From Candidatus Zhuqueibacterota bacterium (GTDB lineage: Bacteria > Zhuqueibacterota > Zhuqueibacteria > Oceanimicrobiales > Oceanimicrobiaceae), in assembly GCA_011775825.1 (NCBI GenBank), contig JAABYK010000661.1, forward strand, positions 11,302 to 17,932: a stretch of DNA of 6,631 bases, in the 5' to 3' direction. How positions within the stretch are numbered: the stretch's first letter is position 1; each line of letters begins with the position of its first letter. Position numbers and translations under genes: made by a program. Positions 1 to 5,400 of the stretch are shown here, piece after piece. The notes under the pieces are model-generated. The model saw only the letters and a program-made list of their open reading frames with translations. It was not told the DNA's origin and ran no database searches.

Positions 1-182
1 TTGCACAGCAATTCGGTGGCTCTGGCATTGGTTTTCAGCTCTTTTGCCAACTCCTTGCCCGACATCCTTTTGCCGTCGAGTTGCGTGAACAGATCCAAAC
101 GGTTTGCGGTCAGGACAATTTGAGCGGGCATGAAACTGCTGGTCAGACTCGTGATTTCGTGAATGGGTTGGAGTGTTTGCAT
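1..182 (-). CDS. O-methyltransferase-like protein, N-terminal fragment (cut by window edge)
   Basis: Sixty complete codons are visible before the gene runs off the left edge. The protein begins MQTLQPIHEITSLTSSFMPA, then has LTANRLDLFTQL and SGKELAKELKTNARATELL. This matches the usual pattern of the N-terminal dimerisation, winged-helix-like domain of SAM-dependent O-methyltransferases (acetylserotonin/hydroxyindole O-methyltransferase type): a helix ending in 'A..L.LF..L', then '..KELA..L......ATELL'. The catalytic Rossmann domain with the SAM-binding glycine motif would lie outside the window, so the substrate cannot be inferred. The ATG at 180-182 is the only reasonable start, because an in-frame TAA lies just upstream (204-206) with no other start codon between. 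A weak purine stretch (TGAGAA on the minus strand, about 190-195) sits about 8 nt upstream. The gene is separated from the upstream DUF5916 gene by 330 bp and has its own candidate promoter. The family call is moderate; a plain winged-helix regulator with the same fold is the main alternative. Confidence 0.66.
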   Translation of the reverse strand, partial: MQTLQPIHEITSLTSSFMPAQIVLTANRLDLFTQLDGKRMSGKELAKELKTNARATELLC

Positions 183-189
183 GGTGCGA

Positions 190-195
190 TTCTCA
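190..195 (-). promoter_or_regulatory. Weak ribosome-binding site for the methyltransferase-like gene
   Basis: The minus strand reads TGAGAA here, ending about 7-8 nt before the ATG at 182-180. It is only a partial match to the Shine-Dalgarno consensus, clearly poorer than the sites before the two large genes, but its spacing is right and no better one exists. Confidence 0.35.
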
Positions 196-210
196 AATAC
201 TGGTTATGTA

Positions 211-223
211 GTTAATAATTAAC
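211..223. promoter_or_regulatory. 13-bp palindrome GTTAATAATTAAC, possible operator
   Basis: The sequence is a perfect inverted repeat, GTTAAT and ATTAAC around a single central base. It covers the candidate -10 box of the methyltransferase-like gene and lies about 30 bp before its start codon, where a dimeric repressor would block transcription. The palindrome is seen directly; the operator role is inferred. AT-rich palindromes of this size can occur by chance. Confidence 0.35.
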
Positions 224-239
224 ATTTCTAAATTGTGAA
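212..239 (-). promoter_or_regulatory. Candidate promoter for the methyltransferase-like gene
   Basis: On the minus strand a TTCACA box (239-234, one mismatch to TTGACA) is followed after 16 bp by TATTAA (217-212, four of six positions of TATAAT). This would start transcription near 205, leaving about 23 nt before the ATG. The box spacing is plausible for a sigma-70 promoter. The region is AT-rich, so a chance match is possible, and a Bacteroidota-type organism would use a different consensus. Confidence 0.3.
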
Positions 240-260
240 GACGTTGTTTTGGCAAAGATC

Positions 261-460
261 CGCCACTGATTCACACTGATGGAACACGGATTTGGGGGTT
301 CAATTTTTTTGAGAAAACAATTCTCTTGCAACTGCTCGAAGGTGTTCTGCAAATTGCTTTCATCACAAACCAATCAAATATCCGTGAAAATCCGTGTGCA
401 TCCGTGGCTCAAACTTGAAGGCCTTTGGTTGCGGCTCCGCTGCGCTGTCAGTATCCGTGG
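261..460. repeat. Intergenic inverted-repeat element built from phased CAC(T/G)GAT heptamers
   Basis: The left arm (261-293) carries CACTGAT at 264-270, CACTGAT at 274-280 and CACGGAT at 285-291. The right arm (378-408) carries the reverse complement ATCCGTG at 380-386, 390-396 and 400-406, and another ATCCGTG lies at 453-459. Units within each arm are spaced 10 or 11 bp, about one helical turn. The reverse complement of the right arm aligns with the left arm at roughly three of four positions with one gap, so the two arms face each other across about 85 bp. The element sits wholly between genes. It resembles a non-coding dispersed intergenic repeat, possibly a non-autonomous or REP-like element. 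No transposase or clear target-site duplication is visible. Confidence 0.65.
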
Positions 461-503
461 GTAATTTTTTGACAAATTTATATTAGGTTGTGGGCGCAGC
501 GGA
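436..503 (-). repeat. 10-bp perfect inverted repeat just after the DUF5916 gene
   Basis: TCCGCTGCGC at 436-445 and GCGCAGCGGA at 494-503 are exact reverse complements with a 48-bp spacer. The nearer arm begins about 9 nt past the DUF5916 stop codon. Inside the spacer a second short pair, TGTCA (446-450) and TGACA (470-474), could extend the fold. In the minus-strand transcript this would be a GC-rich stem with a large AT-rich loop. It could stabilise or help end the message, but there is no T run directly after the second arm, so it is not a standard intrinsic terminator. Confidence 0.45.
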
Positions 504-512
504 AAGTTCGAA

Positions 513-3197
513 TCACCGAATCGGTAACCAGTAACTCACTTTCAAGGCCAGAAAATTGTCGCCGTCGGCTGAAAGCCCGTTGAACAAGTCTCCCGGGCTG
601 ACGAGATCCCCGCGCCTTTCTGAGGAAAACCGATCCTGCTGCCAAACCAGGAAAAGCGTGCTCCCTCTTCGCCATTCCCAACGGAGCACAACGTTACTTC
701 GGAAGGAGCGGACATTAAAATCGCCATTCCTGAGATCGAAGCTTGCCTCATCGTCGGTCACGGTCCTGGACCCATCTTCGTTCTCCGTAACGGTGGTGCC
801 GTCGGAACCATATAAGCGCAATTGTCTGCTCCGTGGCGCCAAAAGCTCTCCGAAATCAAATCGACGGCCGCTGGCGGCAAATGGCTCGGCATAGACCTCC
901 AGGCTCAGATCCGGAGTAATGGCGTAATTCAGTCTTATTTGAGAGGAAAATGTGCTGCGGTCAATGGCAGAAAAAATATATCTTTGGCCAAAGGTAATTT
1001 CCCGACCGTTTGTCTTTTCATCAAAGTATTGGCGTGTGTTTCGCTCTCGGGAATAGCCTGGGCTGAGCGACAGCTCCCACTGGTCGGCGGGCTTGAAGGA
1101 AAATTCGGCATCTGCGTCAAAGTCCCAACCGTCCAGATCGTCGTTTATGTAAGAAGCAAATATGCCCCAATTCACTTTGGAAGCCCGATTATTGCCAAGC
1201 TCCGCAAAAACGTGCCAGTCTGAAGCGGTACCCATCAATGGACCGCCTCGGGTTAGCTCCGAACTGAGTGCGTCCGGCCTGTAGTGAAAATGCAGCGTAC
1301 TGCGCCAGAAATTCTTAAATGTGAAATTCAAAAAAACATCTAAAATTGAAAACTGACGGACGCCTTCGAAATTCCATTCATTAAACGTGGCAACTTCTAA
1401 TGCGTATTCACGAAACAGGTTGCCTGGCTGGGTCTCCCGGTATTCTAGTTCGCCCCAGGCCCCAATTTCATCTGTGGAAAACAAGATGCCGGTATCATTG
1501 ATCTCAAAATTGGGAGATTCCGCTGAGAACCCAACATCCCAAAGCCAGTGTTCACCGCTATTTTTTTCGAAATTAATCGAACCGGCATAGCCGAACAATG
1601 AGGTACGGGAAGAATCGAGTGACACATGCGTCGCATCCGGGCGTTGAAAATAGCGGGCGCTTGACCGTTGAACTCGAGTGATTGCAGCAGAATCGCCTTC
1701 CACATAAGAAAATCCCATATATCCGCTGATTTCATATTTCCCGCCCTGGAAACGCAAATTCCAATCCGAATTGCCAGCATAGGCTTGACGATTCAAGCGT
1801 GCCGCCAGGGGTTCACCGGAAGAGAGATCGCGCCGCATTCCCGTGAACATGAACCCAATTGTCGACTGTGACGCGCCAAACTCTTGCTGCACTCTTGTCG
1901 CGCCGAAGGCCGTCAGCGGTTCCACTTCGACGCTGGTTGTGGAATCGGTAACTTGATCGTAACTGCTGGCGTGCTCCCGTGCCGTCACCGCCGTCAGTGC
2001 GCCAATTGAGAGCCCGGATTGCAACCGACCGCTTAATTTCGCGGCGCTGAGGATGGTCGTGTTATCCGGAACATCCATAAAATCACCATTGGCCCTGCCA
2101 TGCGGAGGCGCACCGATCCGGCGTGAATAAAAGAAGGTCGGACCGATGTTATCAAAAAGTTGACTTCCTTCCGTGAAGAAAGGCCGTCGTTCGGGGAAAA
2201 AGGTTTCGAAAGCGGTAAGATTAACCACGGCAGGATCCGCCTCCACCTGCGAAAAGTCAGGATTCACCGTGCCTTCCAGTGTCAGATTGGGTCCCAATCC
2301 CATTTTGAAATCCAAACCAACTCGTGAGCTCAATTCGCTGCCGTCAGTGAATGGATTATCGGGGTTGACATCGCTAAATGTGGCGCTGCTAGTCTGATAC
2401 GGAAGCAGTTCGATCCGGCGCGAAGGCCGAATGCCTTCGATTCCGACAAGGTCGCCAAATCGAGATGCCCATCCTGTTTCGTCTTTGGGAACAAGGACCC
2501 AATAAAGGTCTTCATTGGTGTTTGGAATCCAGCGATTAATGTTGATACCCCAGACCTGCTTTTCCTTTTTGTTGAAACGAAGCTGGGAAAAAGGAATCTT
2601 CATTTCAGCGGTCCAACCATCTTCGCCGATGGATGATTTGGCCTCCCAGACCGGGTCAAATCGATAATCGCGATTATGCTCGCTATCTGAAGAATGGAAA
2701 TAATCCACACGAACACCAGCCGCCGTTACGGCAAAACTGTAGGCCGTGCGTTGATCGTGATACGGATCCAGGGAAACAACCAGACGTTCTGAGTTACCCG
2801 CATTGTCTCGACGAGTCACAAAGGCATGAATTTCTTCAGGATTGGGATAGTTTAGCCGGGCACCAACGTATAACGCGCTTGCGTCATAAACGAACGCCAC
2901 TTCCGTCGTGTGCATGGCAGGTTGGCCTTCATTCGGGTCCTTCTGTTTCAATCCTGAAACAAACTCGGCACGCTTCCAGACCTGGTCATCTAAAACGCCA
3001 TCCACCTGCGGTGCATTTAGTTTGATTCGATGGGCTTGAGCAATTTTCTGGGAATGGTCTGCTTCATGATTCCCGGCCACTGCTTCCAAACAAAAGCTTC
3101 CGACAAGAAAGAAAATGAGACAGGCTTTAGCGCATGTCCCATCGTTGACAACGCTTTTGAGACGTTGCCCAGTGCCCTCTTCGATGTTGCCGCTCAT
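513..3197 (-). CDS. DUF5916 outer-membrane-barrel protein with N-terminal CBM9-like domain
   Basis: This 894-residue protein has the full layout of the DUF5916 family. A signal peptide covers about residues 1-41, with a hydrophobic core near 25-36 and a likely cleavage after AVA. A CBM9-like beta-sandwich follows at about 57-235, shown by VDGVLDDQVW (65-74), TTEVAFVYD and ALYVGARL (98-115), RRDNAGNSERLVVSLDPY (129-146) and GWTAEMKIPFSQLRF (194-208). The remainder is the DUF5916 region, with the signatures NPDFSQVEADPAVVNLT (near 311), FPERRPFFTEG (near 334), FFYSRRIG, TRGGPLMG and, close to the end, a VLRWEWRRGSTLFLVWQQ-like strand. The C-terminal two thirds alternate polar and aromatic residues as in an outer-membrane barrel. 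The family's function is not established; carbohydrate or envelope-polymer binding is inferred only from the CBM9-like fold. The ATG at 3195-3197 is preceded by a good GAGG site. It is the last gene of the apparent operon, 15 bp after the hydrolase gene. Confidence 0.93.
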   Translation of the reverse strand: MSGNIEEGTGQRLKSVVNDGTCAKACLIFFLVGSFCLEAVAGNHEADHSQKIAQAHRIKLNAPQVDGVLDDQVWKRAEFVSGLKQKDPNEGQPAMHTTEVAFVYDASALYVGARLNYPNPEEIHAFVTRRDNAGNSERLVVSLDPYHDQRTAYSFAVTAAGVRVDYFHSSDSEHNRDYRFDPVWEAKSSIGEDGWTAEMKIPFSQLRFNKKEKQVWGININRWIPNTNEDLYWVLVPKDETGWASRFGDLVGIEGIRPSRRIELLPYQTSSATFSDVNPDNPFTDGSELSSRVGLDFKMGLGPNLTLEGTVNPDFSQVEADPAVVNLTAFETFFPERRPFFTEGSQLFDNIGPTFFYSRRIGAPPHGRANGDFMDVPDNTTILSAAKLSGRLQSGLSIGALTAVTAREHASSYDQVTDSTTSVEVEPLTAFGATRVQQEFGASQSTIGFMFTGMRRDLSSGEPLAARLNRQAYAGNSDWNLRFQGGKYEISGYMGFSYVEGDSAAITRVQRSSARYFQRPDATHVSLDSSRTSLFGYAGSINFEKNSGEHWLWDVGFSAESPNFEINDTGILFSTDEIGAWGELEYRETQPGNLFREYALEVATFNEWNFEGVRQFSILDVFLNFTFKNFWRSTLHFHYRPDALSSELTRGGPLMGTASDWHVFAELGNNRASKVNWGIFASYINDDLDGWDFDADAEFSFKPADQWELSLSPGYSRERNTRQYFDEKTNGREITFGQRYIFSAIDRSTFSSQIRLNYAITPDLSLEVYAEPFAASGRRFDFGELLAPRSRQLRLYGSDGTTVTENEDGSRTVTDDEASFDLRNGDFNVRSFRSNVVLRWEWRRGSTLFLVWQQDRFSSERRGDLVSPGDLFNGLSADGDNFLALKVSYWLPIR

Positions 3198-3202
3198 AAA
3201 AA

Positions 3203-3206
3203 CCTC
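3203..3206 (-). promoter_or_regulatory. Ribosome-binding site of the DUF5916 gene
   Basis: The minus strand reads CCGAGGTTTTTATG, placing GAGG five bases before the ATG. It lies within the 15-bp gap after the hydrolase stop codon and supports both the chosen start and translation from a shared message. Confidence 0.7.
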
Positions 3207-3212
3207 GGAAAG

Positions 3213-5339
3213 TTAATTCACTGACGGATGTTCGGCTTTGATCTTTTTCAGCATCCGTTTTGCATTTTCGAATTCCGGATCAATTTCCAACGCTTTGTTG
3301 TAATAAGCGACGGATTCTTCAATCTGGCCTTTGTTCAAATAAAACTCACCGATGCTGTCGTAGAGATTCGCCACCTGCGGATGCAATTCCGCCGCGATTT
3401 TGAGCAAAGTCATGCCATAATCGGCCAGGCCGATCCTGGCCATTTGGTAAGCAATTCTGTTCAGATTGCGAGCGCTTGCGGCACCCCGTGGGTTCATTTC
3501 TGCCGCCTTCTTGATCAGGGTCTTTGCCTGCTGTTGATTGTCCTTCGTGAGGAGCCCTATCCCATAGTAAGCATTTGTCTCATCGGAATTTGGATAGAGC
3601 TCATAAGCTGTTTTAGCTGCCTGGAATCCTCTTGCTCCATCTCCCTGCACATACAACTGCTGCATCGCGGTCATAAAATGCTCTACAAAATTCGGATAAA
3701 TTGAAGCACTCAAAAACACTGTTTTCAGCTTCTTACCAAGCGTTCCGAAGTCTGTGCTTGTACCTATGTCCAGATTCTTAATGTCTTCGGTCCAGACTTT
3801 GGCCCAAGCCTGATGCCAGTTGTTCACCAGCATCTCAAAATCTGACGTGAAGCGACGCGATTTCGAAATGTTGGAGTTGCTGGTGTACATCTCGATGTAA
3901 TCGTTGAAAAACAGTGTGGCCCCTGTATCGTGATAAACCGGCAGGCGTTGCCAACCATATTTTTCGACAAGCTTTGACGCCATGAAGGAACCCACTTTTA
4001 CAAAGGCCTCATCGCCGATGGGATGGCGACCGTTGCGAACATTTCGTAACGTTCCTTCGAAATCTGCTTCCAGGGCTTTTCGATTGACCTGATTGTTAAA
4101 GAACTCAAAGGCACTAGCTAATTCTTCTGCATCTTCGCTCCTCAGCACCTGGTTCTTGACATAATAACTCAGGCCGTAATCAAAGACATCTTTCATCCCA
4201 CGATAGATCACGTCGTCGCGCTGGCTTCCCGTGTAAGCATTGATGTCCCAGGGTGCGTCGAGAATCAGTTGGTATAGCTTCTGGGTGTAAGGTCTCAAGT
4301 TCGTACCCTCAAGATTGCATGCCACTGCAATGGCAAAATTTTCTTTTGGATAGTAAACAAACCGGGTTCGGGTTTCGGCCTGAGCGCCTCCATGCAGGAC
4401 TCGGAATCGGCCGTTCACAGGCGACACGGCCCAGCCTCGGCCGTAATTGGTAAAATAACCATCGTGCTGAGCCATAGAGGTCCACATCATATTCAAGGTC
4501 TCTTTGTTCAAGATCTTGCCGGGGACCATACCTTCGGCGAACTTCAACAAATCGCCAACCGTGGAGCGCGTCCCTCCTGCCGCAAACCGACTGCTGATGT
4601 CAACAAACTCCGAATTTTTGACCTCGCCATCAATGATTCGGTAGCCCCGAACCCGATTTGGAATGATGTCCACCGGGTTGTCCAGACGTGTGGCATCCAT
4701 TCTGAGCGGGCCCCAAATGTGCTCATGCATGTATTCGCCGTAACTTTGTCCCGATGCCCCCTCGATGATTGCGCCCAACAGGTTGTACCCGTAGCTCGAA
4801 TAGTTGTACTTGGTTCCCGGCTCGGCAACCAGGTCGAATTCCTCGAAAACCGCAATCGCCTCTCGGGTGTCTTTATGGTCTTTGAAATGCCCTTCCAAAT
4901 CATAATTGCGATAGTGGCTGATACCGCCCAAATGTCCCAGGACCTGGCCAACCTTCACCGGCCATTGTTTTTTGGGGAAATAAGGCACGAAGGTCTGCAC
5001 CTCAGCGTTCAAATCGATTTTGCCGTCTTCCACTAAATTCAGGATCGCCACAGCGGTCATCGGCTTGGTCACAGATGCCAGGCGGTAAGCAGACTCGGCT
5101 TTGGCGGGGCACTTATTCTCCAAATCTGCGTAGCCGAAGCCTGCGGTCCAAACGAAGTCATCTTTTATGAATCCAACTGATAGTCCCGGAATTCGGTCCG
5201 CCGCCATCTGCTCTTTGACGAACTCTTCAAAATTTTTGATGTCCTCGGCATATTGATCGCCATCTTGAGCTGCCAGAGGTAGGAAAAGAAAAATGAACAG
5301 AAAAACCAGATTGAGCGAAAAAATTCTGAATCTGTGCAT
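3213..5339 (-). CDS. Secreted beta-lactamase-family serine hydrolase with C-terminal TPR repeats
   Basis: The 708-residue protein opens with a signal peptide (hydrophobic residues about 8-23, cleavage near LAA-Q at 24-25), so it acts outside the cytoplasm. Residues about 32-360 form a class C beta-lactamase/DD-peptidase-like domain. The nucleophile motif is S89-V-T-K92 in RLASVTKP. The second motif is Y180-S-S182 in NYSSYGYNLLG, where class C enzymes have YxN. The third is H316-G-G318 in VLHGGAQ. Residues about 365-560 belong to no family I recognise. Residues about 567-690 are TPR-like; the best repeat (657-690) has the canonical residues, ending in NKALEIDPEF. Related hydrolases act on D-amino-acid peptides, esters or peptidoglycan stems, so the substrate is unknown and antibiotic resistance should not be assumed. 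The strong AAGGAG site at 5348-5353 supports the ATG at 5337-5339. The gene lies 61 bp after the permease and 15 bp before the DUF5916 gene. Confidence 0.92.
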   Translation of the reverse strand: MHRFRIFSLNLVFLFIFLFLPLAAQDGDQYAEDIKNFEEFVKEQMAADRIPGLSVGFIKDDFVWTAGFGYADLENKCPAKAESAYRLASVTKPMTAVAILNLVEDGKIDLNAEVQTFVPYFPKKQWPVKVGQVLGHLGGISHYRNYDLEGHFKDHKDTREAIAVFEEFDLVAEPGTKYNYSSYGYNLLGAIIEGASGQSYGEYMHEHIWGPLRMDATRLDNPVDIIPNRVRGYRIIDGEVKNSEFVDISSRFAAGGTRSTVGDLLKFAEGMVPGKILNKETLNMMWTSMAQHDGYFTNYGRGWAVSPVNGRFRVLHGGAQAETRTRFVYYPKENFAIAVACNLEGTNLRPYTQKLYQLILDAPWDINAYTGSQRDDVIYRGMKDVFDYGLSYYVKNQVLRSEDAEELASAFEFFNNQVNRKALEADFEGTLRNVRNGRHPIGDEAFVKVGSFMASKLVEKYGWQRLPVYHDTGATLFFNDYIEMYTSNSNISKSRRFTSDFEMLVNNWHQAWAKVWTEDIKNLDIGTSTDFGTLGKKLKTVFLSASIYPNFVEHFMTAMQQLYVQGDGARGFQAAKTAYELYPNSDETNAYYGIGLLTKDNQQQAKTLIKKAAEMNPRGAASARNLNRIAYQMARIGLADYGMTLLKIAAELHPQVANLYDSIGEFYLNKGQIEESVAYYNKALEIDPEFENAKRMLKKIKAEHPSVN
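3270..3641 (-). other. TPR-like repeat region of the serine hydrolase
   Basis: This segment encodes residues 567-690 of the hydrolase. The helical repeats include GFQAAKTAYELYPNSDE, QQQAKTLIKKAAEMNPRG, YGMTLLKIAAELHPQ and the clearest unit at 657-690, which shows Y4, G8, Y11, Y24, A27 and P32 of the TPR consensus. TPR repeats usually bind partner proteins, so this end probably docks the enzyme to another envelope component; that role is inferred. Confidence 0.75.
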
Positions 5340-5347
5340 AATGAGAT

Positions 5348-5353
5348 CTCCTT
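5348..5353 (-). promoter_or_regulatory. Strong ribosome-binding site of the serine hydrolase gene
   Basis: The minus strand reads AAAAGGAGATCTCATTATG, so AAGGAG lies 8 nt before the ATG at 5337-5339. The site settles the start choice and indicates efficient translation. The rest of the 61-bp gap to the permease stop shows no convincing promoter or terminator, which fits co-transcription. Confidence 0.75.
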
Positions 5354-5400
5354 TTCAGAACACATTCTTGCGGATGAAGTTAGCCTCGAGCTGCTTAATC

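Larger units (their letters stand above)
183..512. other. 330-bp intergenic region with no credible gene
   Basis: This gap separates the DUF5916 stop codon from the methyltransferase-like start. The only open frame of note (279-464, plus strand) runs through repeat sequence and gives a low-complexity peptide with no family resemblance, so it is not called. The region contains, from right to left, a 10-bp inverted repeat, a heptamer-based inverted repeat element and a promoter-like stretch, each listed separately. No canonical intrinsic terminator (GC-rich hairpin followed directly by a T run) was found on the minus strand. Confidence 0.7.

Noticed and set aside
303..325. Hairpin GAGAA-AACAA-TTCTC next to a T run, as an intrinsic terminator
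   Set aside because: The stem is only 5 bp and AT-rich, and the T run precedes the hairpin on the plus strand (an A run follows it on the minus strand), so the order is wrong on both strands.
261..460. CRISPR array
   Set aside because: The repeated unit is only 7 bp at 10-11 bp steps and the two groups are inverted, unlike 23-47 bp direct repeats with unique spacers.
279..464. 61-residue plus-strand open frame in the intergenic region
   Set aside because: It runs through the heptamer repeat element, has no Shine-Dalgarno site of note and its peptide resembles no family; the frame is a by-product of the repeat.
822..1223. 133-residue plus-strand open frame, and similar frames at 2633-3025, 4392-5036 and 5794-6144
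   Set aside because: They lie antisense to strongly supported genes, and their translations have no recognisable domain or ribosome-binding site.
3080..3100. Lipobox at the N-terminus of the DUF5916 protein (cysteine 36)
   Set aside because: The residues before the cysteine are G-S-F, and phenylalanine at -1 does not fit a lipobox; the AVA-G site a few residues on is a normal signal peptidase I site.
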